DNA of 64,000 nt, taken from assembly GCA_029261875.1 (NCBI GenBank), contig JAJDAL010000049.1, positions 1 to 64,000 on the forward strand. The letters run 5' to 3'. The DNA is from Deltaproteobacteria bacterium. Lineage in GTDB: Bacteria > Myxococcota_A > UBA9160 > JAJDAL01. Numbering within the stretch: the first letter of the stretch is position 1; each line of letters starts with the position of its first letter. The translations under genes and the position numbers were made by a program. The notes beneath the pieces are model-generated. The model was not told the origin of the DNA and ran no database searches. It worked only from the letters and a program-made list of their open reading frames with translations. Positions 28,961-36,796 of the stretch are shown one piece after another.

Positions 28961-29749
28961 CTAGTTGCGGCGCAAGAGCGCAGATGTGCTGAACATCTTG
29001 CGCGGAATCTTGACGTCGACCTCGACGTCTTCGGCCAGTACCTCGGTGTGGGTCTGGTCCTTGAGGTCGGTCATGGAAATTTCCCGCGCGTACCAGGTGT
29101 GGCCCGCACGATCGAGCGATTCCGTCTTGGCCACCATCTGCTTCGTGAGTTGGTCGCCTTCGCCGAAGAAATCGGCGCGCAGGACCACGCAGGTTTCCTG
29201 GTCCACGTAGAAATCAATTTTGGAATAGGCGGAGCCGTATTCTTCCGAGGGACGGTTGATGAGAACATGAGCCTTGCGCCCATCGATCATCGCCATCGCG
29301 CCCATCTCCTGCGTTCCGGAACCCGACACCCGTTGCAAGTGGTCGATGTCCTCGTAGCTGAAGTCCGTTCCGAACAGGGATCCAGAAACCGAACGCGCAT
29401 TGACGCGTCGCACACGTCCCACTGCCGGCAGGTACACGAACATGTCGCTGCGCTCTTCTTGTTCGAGAATCAGGTATGCGGCACCGCGCAAATCGGCGGG
29501 CGCTTCCACGCGGATCAGCAGGCGAAACAGCCCGTCCTCGAAGCGTTTCCAATACCCCTTGGCGACCAGGCGGCGATCGTTCCCCGCGCGATCGAAAATG
29601 TTCGCGTTCAGGCGTTGAATCGTGGTCTTGCGCGGTGCATTTTCGTGGACGCACTGTTTGATCTCTTCGAGCGTGGCCTCGGAGGCAACGCCCGGAGAAG
29701 CCACGGCGAGTGACAACAGCAGCGCGAACCAGGCGCGTGCCCGACCCAT
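28961..29749 (-). CDS. Outer-membrane lipoprotein-sorting (LolA-like) protein
   Basis: A 262-residue periplasmic protein with a signal peptide ending near GVASEA and the LolA-like beta-barrel fold family that often accompanies MMPL/RND exporters. Recognisable blocks are GYWKRFEDGLFRLLIRVEAPADLRGAAYL, MFVYLPAVGRVRRV and SGSLFGTDFSYEDI. It probably carries a lipid between the exporter and the outer membrane. The ATG at 29749 follows GGAGG at 6 bases; an upstream in-frame ATG is ignored. It is the first gene of the exporter operon. Confidence 0.85.
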   Translation of the reverse strand: MGRARAWFALLLSLAVASPGVASEATLEEIKQCVHENAPRKTTIQRLNANIFDRAGNDRRLVAKGYWKRFEDGLFRLLIRVEAPADLRGAAYLILEQEERSDMFVYLPAVGRVRRVNARSVSGSLFGTDFSYEDIDHLQRVSGSGTQEMGAMAMIDGRKAHVLINRPSEEYGSAYSKIDFYVDQETCVVLRADFFGEGDQLTKQMVAKTESLDRAGHTWYAREISMTDLKDQTHTEVLAEDVEVDVKIPRKMFSTSALLRRN

Positions 29750-29863
29750 CGTGAACCTCCAAAGGCGCCTCGACCCCAGCTGGCGAAGGCGCATCCATTC
29801 ATGTGTTGTGAACGGTCTCTTGCTTATCGGTGATCGGGTGAAAAAGCGTAGTGGGGAAAGAAT

Positions 29864-29967
29864 CCCCCAGCGGGAGCGGGGGAAACCCGGATCCCGCGTA
29901 GGGGGCCCCGGGTCCGGGTTTCACCCCAGGGCGCCGTCTGGGCCCGCGTTGCGGCGGGTGGGGCCCA
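29864..29967. promoter_or_regulatory. Three successive GC hairpins in the typA leader region
   Basis: The 261-base divergent gap before typA contains three inverted repeats in a row. CCCCC/GGGGG lies at 29864-29868 and 29878-29882, AAACCCGGA/TCCGGGTTT at 29883-29891 and 29913-29921, and TGGGCCC/GGGCCCA at 29939-29945 and 29961-29967. No T-run follows, and no gene ends here, so a simple terminator is unlikely. They may be a structured 5' leader or supercoil-sensitive promoter element. Confidence 0.5.
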
Positions 29968-30010
29968 GGGCGGGTCAAAGCCCCCCCCACTCTGCTAGGG
30001 TCGGCGCGCA

Positions 30011-31822
30011 ATGAAGGACTCGCGCAAAGAAATCCGCAACGTCGGGATCATCGCCCACGTCGACCACGGCAAGACGACCCTGGTGGACGGATTGATGAGC
30101 CAGACGGGCTCCTTTCGCGACCGCCAGGTCGTGAGCGAGCGCGCCATGGACTCCGGCGACCTGGAGCGCGAGCGCGGCATCACGATTACCGCCAAGAGCA
30201 CTTCCGTCGTATACGAAGGGGTTCAGATCCACCTGGTGGACACGCCCGGGCACGCGGATTTCGGAGCCGAGGTCGAGCGGATTCTGGGCATGGTCGACGG
30301 CGTCTTGCTGATCGTCGATGCGGTCGAAGGCGTGATGCCCCAGACGCGGTTCGTGGTCCGCAAAGCCATCGCCCAGGGCCTGCGCCCGATTCTCGTGGTC
30401 AACAAGATGGACCGCCCGGAGCAGCGCGGACACGCCATCGCGGACGAGGTCTTCGATCTGTTGGCGGAACTCGGCGCGAACGACGAGCAGCTCGACTTCA
30501 GCACCGTCTACGCGTCGGCCAAGGCGGGCTTTGCGACCCTGGACCCGGACGTTCCCGGACAGGATCTGCGCCCGCTTCTGGATGCGATCCTCGCCGGCGT
30601 GCCGGAGCCCCAGGTCGACACCGAAGGCACCCTGCAATTCCAGGCCGTCACCTTCGGTTACGACGATTTTCTCGGCCGTCTCATCATCGGTCGCGTGGAA
30701 CGCGGTCGGATGCGCCGTGGCGAAGTGGTGCAGCGGATCGGTGAGAACGGTCCCAGCGAGACATTCCGCGTCACGAAGTTGTTTGCCCCCCGCGCCCTCG
30801 ACCGTGTCGAAATCGAGGATGCCCGGGCGGGCGAAATCGTGGTGATCGCGGGGATCGACAGCATCGAGGTGGGCGACACCCTGTGTCCGCCGAGCGCACT
30901 CGACGCGTTGCCGCGGATCCCGATCGATCCGCCGACGTTGCGGGTTCGCTTCTCTCCCAACAACTCGCCGTTCTCAGGCAAGTCGGGCCGTTTCCTTACG
31001 GCGCGCCAGATCGGCGACCGCTTGAACCGGGAAGCCCTCGCCAACGTCTCGATCAAAGTCAGCACCGATCGGGCGGATTCCTTCGAAGTGGCGGGCCGCG
31101 GCGAGTTGCAGCTGTCGGTGTTGATCGAAACCATGCGGCGCGAAGGTTATGAAATGGGCGTCTCGCGTCCGGAGATCATCGTTCGCGAAATCGATGGGCG
31201 TCGCTGCGAGCCGGTCGAAGACGTGGTGATCGAGGTCCCCGACAGCTTCGCGGGCGTCGTGATGGAGAAGCTGGCGTCGCGCAAGGGCCAGATGGACGCC
31301 ATGGAACACCGCGGCGAGCGGGTGTTGCTGCAATACACGGTGCCGAGCCGCGGGTTGTTTGGCTACCGCAGTGAATTCTTGACGGACACGCGCGGCGAAG
31401 GCGTCCTGTACCGCAGTGTCCGTGGCTACGAGCCCCACGCGGGCGACTTGCCGGGACGGCCCGTGGGCGCGTTGATCGCGAGCGAGTCCGGAACCGCCAC
31501 CCCCTATAGCCTGTTCAATATCCAAGAGCGGGCGACTTTGTTCGTGAACGCCGGTGAAGCGATTTACGAAGGCCAGGTCGTGGGCGAGAACCGCCGCAGC
31601 GGCGACATGGTGGTCAACCTGTGCCGCGCCAAGAAACTCACCAATGTGCGGGCCGCGGGCAAAGACGAAAACGCGATCTTGACGCCGCCGCGGGTCATCA
31701 CCCTCGAAGGTGCGCTGGAGTGGATCGGCGACGACGAACTGGTCGAAGTCACCCCGGGCGCAATCCGATTGCGCAAGCGCGTTCTTGGGGGCAGCGAGCG
31801 CAAACGCACCGAACGCGGTTGA
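30011..31822 (+). CDS. typA: TypA/BipA translational GTPase
   Basis: A 603-residue ribosome-associated GTPase. G motifs are [10 protein letters not shown] (G1), the switch region [11 protein letters not shown] (G2), [15 protein letters not shown] (G3) and [11 protein letters not shown] (G4), followed by the beta-barrel domain, EF-G-like domains III and V, and the BipA-specific C-terminal domain ([27 protein letters not shown] and [17 protein letters not shown]). BipA assists 50S assembly and stress adaptation. The NDH-2-like gene begins right after its stop. Confidence 0.96.
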   Translation: MKDSRKEIRNVGIIAHVDHGKTTLVDGLMSQTGSFRDRQVVSERAMDSGDLERERGITITAKSTSVVYEGVQIHLVDTPGHADFGAEVERILGMVDGVLLIVDAVEGVMPQTRFVVRKAIAQGLRPILVVNKMDRPEQRGHAIADEVFDLLAELGANDEQLDFSTVYASAKAGFATLDPDVPGQDLRPLLDAILAGVPEPQVDTEGTLQFQAVTFGYDDFLGRLIIGRVERGRMRRGEVVQRIGENGPSETFRVTKLFAPRALDRVEIEDARAGEIVVIAGIDSIEVGDTLCPPSALDALPRIPIDPPTLRVRFSPNNSPFSGKSGRFLTARQIGDRLNREALANVSIKVSTDRADSFEVAGRGELQLSVLIETMRREGYEMGVSRPEIIVREIDGRRCEPVEDVVIEVPDSFAGVVMEKLASRKGQMDAMEHRGERVLLQYTVPSRGLFGYRSEFLTDTRGEGVLYRSVRGYEPHAGDLPGRPVGALIASESGTATPYSLFNIQERATLFVNAGEAIYEGQVVGENRRSGDMVVNLCRAKKLTNVRAAGKDENAILTPPRVITLEGALEWIGDDELVEVTPGAIRLRKRVLGGSERKRTERG

Positions 31823-31823
31823 G

Positions 31824-33128
31824 ATGGCGGAAGAAGCGCCTCACGTCGTGATCGTGGGTGCGGGCTTCGCGGGACTTCGCGTGGCCCAGAGTCTCGCGCG
31901 TTCGAAGGCGCGGGTGACCGTCGTCGATCAACGCAACTACCACTTGTTTCAGCCGCTCTTGTATCAAGTCGCCATCGCGGGGCTCTCGCCCGCCGACATC
32001 GCGCGCCCGGTACGCACGATCCTGCGCGACGCGAAGAACATCGCTTTTCGCCTGGCCTGCGTTCAGGACATCGATCTCGATCGAAAACGGCTCGAGACGT
32101 CCACCGGTGCGGTCGACTACGACGTGCTGGTGCTGGCGCCCGGCGGCGTCACGAATTTCTTCGGGCTCGATTCCGTCGAGGCCCACGGACTCTCGCTGAA
32201 AGACATTCCCGACGCCGTCGCGATCAAGAATCAATTGCTGCGCATGTTCGAGCTCGCGGTGCAGGAGCCCGACGCGGACCGGCGCCGCGCGCTGCTCACC
32301 TTCGTGGTCGTGGGGGGAGGGCCGACGGGCGTCGAGTGCTCCGGTGCCTTGTCGGAGTTGGTTCGGCACGTGATCGCCAAGGATTTTCCCAATCTGTCGC
32401 TCAAGGATGTGCGCGTCATTCTGCTCGAGGCGACGGATCGGTTGTTGAGCGACATGCCGGCGCGCCTGCGGGATCACACGGCGGAGATTCTCTGGAAGAA
32501 GCATGTCGAGGTGCGCTTCGGCGCGCGGGTGACGCACTTTGACGGCTCCCGCGTCGTGCTCCAGGGCGACGAAATCATTCCGGCGCAGACCCTGATCTGG
32601 GCGGCCGGTGTGCAGACTGCGCCGCTGCTCAAATGTCTCGGCGCGCCGCCGGCTCCCCAGGGTCGCGTCGGCGTCCGTCCCACGCTGCAACTTCCGGATC
32701 GCGACGAGGTGTTCGTGATCGGTGACGCGGCCTACCTGGAAGTGGAAGGACGCGGGTTGCCCATGATGGCGCCCGTGGCGATCCAGCAGGCGCGCTACGC
32801 GGCCCGCAACGTGCGCGCACTGCTCGAGGGACGCGAACTCACGCCGTTTCGTTATCGCGATCCCGGTTCGCTCGCCCAGATCGGTCGCAACGCGGCGGTG
32901 GCGCGCTTGGGACGCTTTGCGTTTCACGGATTCCTAGCCTGGATCCTTTGGCTCGTGGTCCATATCGCTCAGCTGATCGGTTTTCGTAACCGTTTGATCG
33001 TGCTGGTCAATTGGGCCTGGGACTACCTCTTCTACGAACGCTCCGTGGGGGTCATCACGTCCCACGAGCTAGCGGGAGACCGCGTTCGCCAGCGCGCCCC
33101 GGATTCCCGCGCGAAGGATGCCGGGTAG
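31824..33128 (+). CDS. NDH-2-like NAD(P)H dehydrogenase, membrane-associated flavoprotein
   Basis: A 434-residue FAD/NAD(P)-dependent oxidoreductase. The N-terminal FAD site is VVIVGAGFAGLRVAQSL; the NAD(P) site is FVVVGGGPTGVECSGALSE; the FAD-ribityl block is VFVIGDAA; and PMMAPVAIQQARYAARN follows. A C-terminal hydrophobic segment (FHGFLAWILWLVVHIAQLIGFRNRLIVLVNWAW) anchors it to the membrane, as in type II NADH:quinone dehydrogenases that feed electrons to quinone without proton pumping. The start ATG is 1 base after the typA stop codon; downstream is the selenoprotein. Confidence 0.9.
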   Translation: MAEEAPHVVIVGAGFAGLRVAQSLARSKARVTVVDQRNYHLFQPLLYQVAIAGLSPADIARPVRTILRDAKNIAFRLACVQDIDLDRKRLETSTGAVDYDVLVLAPGGVTNFFGLDSVEAHGLSLKDIPDAVAIKNQLLRMFELAVQEPDADRRRALLTFVVVGGGPTGVECSGALSELVRHVIAKDFPNLSLKDVRVILLEATDRLLSDMPARLRDHTAEILWKKHVEVRFGARVTHFDGSRVVLQGDEIIPAQTLIWAAGVQTAPLLKCLGAPPAPQGRVGVRPTLQLPDRDEVFVIGDAAYLEVEGRGLPMMAPVAIQQARYAARNVRALLEGRELTPFRYRDPGSLAQIGRNAAVARLGRFAFHGFLAWILWLVVHIAQLIGFRNRLIVLVNWAWDYLFYERSVGVITSHELAGDRVRQRAPDSRAKDAG

Positions 33129-33173
33129 GGGCCGCGCTTGCGGCGTTGCGGGTTTCGGGGGTAGTTTGAACCC

Positions 33174-34232
33174 GTGACCACGATCGAGATCATTCCCCGA
33201 CGCCGTGCGTCTCCCGAGCTTCGCGAGGCCTATGACGAAGGACTCGAGTTGTGGGGGGCCTCGACGGCTCCGCCGGTCGCCATGCAGATCGTGCAATGCT
33301 TTTCCCAGCGCCCGGGCTGGGTGCGCAACGTCGCCCTCGGATACCACTACGTGGGTTGGTGCGGAACGCTTCCGCGCACGCAGCGCGAAACCCTGGCGGT
33401 GCTGATTTCCCGTTTCAACGATTGCTTCTACTGAACGACTTCGCACCAAGCGGTCCTGCAGGCTGCAGGAATGAAGGCCCAGCATGCGCTGACCCTTGCG
33501 GAGGGGGATCTCGATCCCGCCGTCCTGAGCCGCGAAGAACGGGCGCTCTACAGCGTGGCGCGCAAGAGCGTGATCGAGCCCGCGAAGTTGGACCCCGACG
33601 ATCTGAAGCGCTGGGTCGACGTGTTCGGTCGCGTCGGCGCCATCGAGCTGGTGGCGGTTCTCGCATCGTTTCATTTCATCAACCGCATCGCGGATCTGGT
33701 GGGGATCCAGAGTGATCTGCCGATCGTTCAGCCGCGCTTCGCGGCCCTGCGCCGCCTCGGCGTGCGCTTTCAGGGTTGGGCCATGGGGCGCTTCCTGGAC
33801 CTCGAGAACCGAAGTCTCGAATTCGACGGCGACGCGGCGCTGTCCCAGGCCGAATCGGTTTTCGGCCCGCTCCCCAAGGGCTACGCGGAAATTCGCGACG
33901 TCCCCAACGTGGCGGCGTTCTTGACGACGGTGTCGCCGGTCGTGGGCGAAATCGATCCGAAACTTCGCCGCCGCGTCGATTGTGCGGTGGCGAGCGCGCT
34001 ACCGACCTGCGAAGCCGAGGCCGTGGGATTTCACGCGCGTCCGATCGATCCGCTGGATGCGCTCGCGTTCGTGGGAACCCGCTACGCCGCGCGGACCACC
34101 CCGAAACTGGTGGACGCGGTGCGGGCGGAATACGGCTACGACGACGCCCAGCTCACGGACGTCTTCTACGCCATTGCCATGCGCAACGCCTTCGAACGCA
34201 TGAACCGACTGCTCGCCGAACCCCTTTCCTAG
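33174..34232 (+). CDS. AhpD-like selenoprotein (CxxU), in-frame TGA read as Sec
   Basis: A continuous 353-codon frame with one internal TGA (33432-33434, codon 87). The residues around it are NDCFY-U-TTSH. Together with Glu72 they give Glu72-Cys84-Sec87-His91, the same spacing as the AhpD active site (E118-C130-C133-H137 in M. tuberculosis), so Sec would replace the peroxidatic Cys. A 7-bp hairpin (33454-33470) begins 19 bases after the TGA. The rest is helical and AhpD/carboxymuconolactone-decarboxylase-like (SFHFINRIADLVG). It probably reduces peroxides or acts as a thiol oxidoreductase. Without Sec insertion, an 86-residue fragment would result. A sequencing error of TGC/TGT to TGA is the alternative. 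GTG 33174 has only a weak site (GGGGG). Confidence 0.82.
33432..33470 (+). promoter_or_regulatory. UGA selenocysteine codon and SECIS-like hairpin
   Basis: After the TGA, TCCTGCA-GGC-TGCAGGA (33454-33470) forms a perfect 7-bp stem with a GGC loop. The E. coli fdhF SECIS apex reads TGCAGGTCTGCA, very similar to TGCAGGCTGCA here. The distance from the UGA is slightly longer than in fdhF but within the range reported for bacterial SECIS elements. The hairpin ends just before an in-frame ATG. Confidence 0.65.
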
Positions 34233-34259
34233 CCCGACGCAAACCTTCGCAGGAGGTGG

Positions 34260-34286
34260 CCCAAGCGGGTCAGCCGACGCCGCAAG
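34260..34286. repeat. Dispersed 27-bp intergenic repeat, copy B
   Basis: Matches 9178-9204 at 24 of 27 positions (CCCAAG... to CCGACGCCGCAAG). It lies in the convergent gap between the selenoprotein gene and an LLM oxidoreductase gene, the same kind of position as the first copy, so it may mark or cause transcription ends. Confidence 0.55.
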
Positions 34287-34292
34287 GGTCCG

Positions 34293-35234
34293 CTAGTTGC
34301 GCAGAGCGGGGATCACTTTCTCGGCGAAGAGCCGGGCGGGGACGCGGGTATCGCGCCCGAAGAACTCGATCATGAAGTGGCTGCAGCCGAGCTTGCGGTG
34401 TTGCTCGATGCGCTCGATCACCCCGGCGGGCGACCCCCAGATTCCGTGCTCTTCCAGGCCGGCGCCCATGTGGCCTCCGTAGACCTTGTGCGCCTTGGCG
34501 AGCTGTTGTTTGGCGGATTCGTCGTCTTCGCCGATCACCACGACGCATTGTTGGGCCACGGCGATGGAATCGAAATCGCGTCCGACGTCGTCACAGCGGC
34601 GCTTGAGGGCGTCGATCTTGCTGGCGAGTTGAGGTTGGAAGACGGCGAGGTTGTTCCAGATGTCCGCGTGGCGGGCGGCGATGCCCATCAACACCTTTTC
34701 TCCGCCGCCCCCGATCAGGATCGGCGGACGGCGCACGGGCTTCGGTTCGAAGATGGCGTCGCGCAGGGTCACGTGCTCTCCTTCGAAGGTCACGCGCTCC
34801 TGGGTCCAGAGTTGCTTCATCGCGTCGGCGGTTTCGTCGAGTGCCTTCATGCGCGCGCCGAGCGAAGGGAAGGGCAGGCCGTAGCCCTCGAATTCCGCGG
34901 TGAACCAGCCGGCGCCGAGCCCCGCGATGGCGCGTCCGTTGGAAATGTGATCGAGCGTCGCGATCTGCTTGGCCAGCACCGCCGCGTTGCGAAAGCCCGG
35001 CGGGGTGACGAGGGTGCCGAGCTCGATGCGTTCCGTCACCGCGGCCACCGCGGCCAATTGGGTCCAGGCTTCGAAGATCGGCAGGGTGGGGAGCGGCACT
35101 CCGTAGACGTGGTCGCACACCCAGGCGGAGTCGAAACCGAGTTGGTCGAATTCGATGGCGGCGCTGCGCGCCTCTTCCCAGGTGCGCTTAATCTGAGGCA
35201 GGGTGACGCCGAAATGGTAACTATCCGCAGGCAT
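34293..35234 (-). CDS. LLM-class (F420-type) oxidoreductase
   Basis: A 313-residue luciferase-like TIM-barrel protein. Typical blocks are FGVTLPQ at the N-terminus, SAWVCDHVYG, IELGTLVTPPGFRNAAVLAKQIATLDHISNGRAIAGLGAGW, and PPILIGGGGEKVL. The TLDHISNGR and GLGAGW segments are those of the F420-dependent LLM group; the cofactor is inferred. The substrate is unknown. The GGGAGGA ribosome-binding site lies inside a perfect 14-bp palindrome (35241-35254). The gene is convergent with the selenoprotein. Confidence 0.9.
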   Translation of the reverse strand: MPADSYHFGVTLPQIKRTWEEARSAAIEFDQLGFDSAWVCDHVYGVPLPTLPIFEAWTQLAAVAAVTERIELGTLVTPPGFRNAAVLAKQIATLDHISNGRAIAGLGAGWFTAEFEGYGLPFPSLGARMKALDETADAMKQLWTQERVTFEGEHVTLRDAIFEPKPVRRPPILIGGGGEKVLMGIAARHADIWNNLAVFQPQLASKIDALKRRCDDVGRDFDSIAVAQQCVVVIGEDDESAKQQLAKAHKVYGGHMGAGLEEHGIWGSPAGVIERIEQHRKLGCSHFMIEFFGRDTRVPARLFAEKVIPALRN

Positions 35235-35240
35235 TCGAAT

Positions 35241-35254
35241 TCCTCCCGGGAGGA
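35241..35254. promoter_or_regulatory. Palindrome containing an LLM-gene ribosome binding site
   Basis: TCCTCCC-GGGAGGA is a perfect 14-bp palindrome just upstream of the 35234 start. One arm is the ribosome binding site. It could pair with itself in mRNA or bind a dimeric regulator; no regulator gene is adjacent. Confidence 0.35.
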
Positions 35255-35311
35255 GTCTATGGGGCCGGGCGGGGTTCTTTCAAGCAGCAATTACGCGGGG
35301 ATCGCGATCGG

Positions 35312-35794
35312 ATGAGATGCAAGGAGTGCGAAGCGCTGCTCAGTCAGCGCGCGTTGCCGGATTTTCGCGGCGAGTGCGAAGACGTGGTCGTCGCGATTTC
35401 GGGGCTGAAGGCACTGCGCTGCGAGACCGAGGGGCACGCGGTGTATTGGCCCTATCCGGATTTCGAGGCCGACCTCTTGGACGCGATCTTCTCCAAAGGT
35501 TCGTTTCCCGTGGCGCAGCAGAAAGGCTGGTGGCGCCCGCGGCTCGCGTGTCGCCGCTGCGACAAACCCATCGATGGCGCAGAACCGGAAATCGCCAGCG
35601 TGAAGGGTCGAATCTGGCTCGAGCGCGTCTCTCCCTTCGTGCTCGAGATCCGCGCGGAGGCCTTGCGCTGCGTGCCGTGCCGCGCACACCACATCCTTCC
35701 GGGTGAAGTTCAGGAAGAGCGGATTCAACGCGCGCTGGTCCGCGCTTTCGCGTCGATAGGCCTCGGCCATACGACACTCGAAAAGCCCTTCTAA
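35312..35794 (+). CDS. Small Cys-rich (zinc-ribbon-like) hypothetical protein
   Basis: A 160-residue soluble protein with three CxxC pairs: CKEC at residues 3-6, CRRC near residue 87 and CVPC near residue 127, plus isolated Cys near 22 and 37. These would build one or two zinc ribbons. No enzyme motif or known family was recognised. It lies in a 690-base interval between divergent and parallel LLM oxidoreductase genes, and 128 bases separate it from the next gene, so it may be monocistronic. Confidence 0.65.
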   Translation: MRCKECEALLSQRALPDFRGECEDVVVAISGLKALRCETEGHAVYWPYPDFEADLLDAIFSKGSFPVAQQKGWWRPRLACRRCDKPIDGAEPEIASVKGRIWLERVSPFVLEIRAEALRCVPCRAHHILPGEVQEERIQRALVRAFASIGLGHTTLEKPF

Positions 35795-35859
35795 GCCGAC
35801 TCGCTTCGATCGCACGACAGCGTTGTTAATCTCATCTAACGGTGTTATGCACTCGTTTC

Positions 35860-35873
35860 GCGTTCGTGAACGC
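35860..35873. promoter_or_regulatory. Candidate operator before the second LLM operon
   Basis: GCGTTC-GT-GAACGC, 6-bp perfect arms, 50 bases ahead of the TTG start at 35923. Its position fits promoter control. No local regulator gene is present; a chance match is possible. Confidence 0.3.
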
Positions 35874-35922
35874 TCGGCGGACCGCCTGGGTTTCCGCGCA
35901 TCGCCCATAGGAGGCCTGGCTT

Positions 35923-36792
35923 TTGAAGTTCGTCACCGCGCTCTCTTTTTCCGACCCGAGTCACTATCTCGACATCGCCCGGATCGCGGATGAAAGCGGC
36001 TGGTACGGCTTCGCGCTGTCGGATCACGTCGTCTATCCCGAACGATTCGAATCCGCGTATCCCTACCACGATGACGGGAAGCCGGCGTTCGACGCCGATA
36101 CCCCCTGGGCGGATCCCTGGGTGTCCGTGGGCGCCATGGCGGCGGTGACCGAACACCTCCACTTCTTCACCAACGTCTATGTGCTCCCCATGCGCAACCC
36201 GTTGCAGGTCGCGAAGTCCGTCGGAACCGCGGCGGTGCTTTCCAACAATCGCGTGGCGTTGGGAGTCGGCGTGGGTTGGTTGAAGGAAGAATTCGACGTT
36301 CTCGAGCAGGACTTCAAGACCCGCGGCCGTCGCTGCAACGAGTCCATCGAAATCCTGCGCCAGGTGTGGAGTGGCGACTGGACGCAATACGACGGCCAAC
36401 ACTACAAGTTCGATCGCTTGCAGATGCGGCCGGCGCCGACCGCAAAGGTTCCGATTTACGTCGGTGGGTTGAGCGAAGCGGCATTCCGTCGTGTGGCGCG
36501 TTTGGGAGATGGGTGGATTTCGGTGATCCATCCCTATGAAGAGCTCAAAACCATCATCGCGCGACTCCACGAATTGCGAAAAGAATACGGTCGCGACGGG
36601 GAGCCCTTCGAAGCCTTCGTTTCCTGCTCGGACGCCTACGACGTCGACGGTTTCCGTCGGCTGGAAGACGCGGGCGTGACGGGCGTCGTCACGATGCCGT
36701 GGCTCGCCTACGGCGGACCTTCGGACGCCCTCGACGACAAACGGCGTGGGCTCGAACGTTTCGCCAACGACATCATCGCGAAACTCGGATAG
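35923..36792 (+). CDS. LLM-class (F420-type) oxidoreductase
   Basis: A 289-residue luciferase-like monooxygenase-family protein, a distant paralogue of the leftward gene nearby. Family blocks are DIARIADESGWYGFALSDHVVYP, FTNVYVLPMRNPLQVAKSVGTAAVLSNNRVALGVGVGWLKEEF and VPIYVGGLSEAAFRRVARLGDGWI. The TTG start at 35923 follows GGAGG. It heads a run of genes with the acyl-CoA synthetase (4-base gap) and a hydrolase, suggesting oxidation followed by CoA activation of an organic acid. The cofactor and substrate are inferred. Confidence 0.9.
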   Translation: MKFVTALSFSDPSHYLDIARIADESGWYGFALSDHVVYPERFESAYPYHDDGKPAFDADTPWADPWVSVGAMAAVTEHLHFFTNVYVLPMRNPLQVAKSVGTAAVLSNNRVALGVGVGWLKEEFDVLEQDFKTRGRRCNESIEILRQVWSGDWTQYDGQHYKFDRLQMRPAPTAKVPIYVGGLSEAAFRRVARLGDGWISVIHPYEELKTIIARLHELRKEYGRDGEPFEAFVSCSDAYDVDGFRRLEDAGVTGVVTMPWLAYGGPSDALDDKRRGLERFANDIIAKLG

Positions 36793-36796
36793 TCCC

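Noticed and set aside
29883..29921. Intrinsic terminator in the gap before typA
   Set aside because: No T-run follows, and both neighbouring genes start, not end, at this gap.
33435..34232. Separate gene starting at ATG 33471 after an ordinary stop codon
   Set aside because: The frame is the same as the upstream segment, and the AhpD active-site spacing spans the TGA; splitting it leaves both halves without a complete active site.
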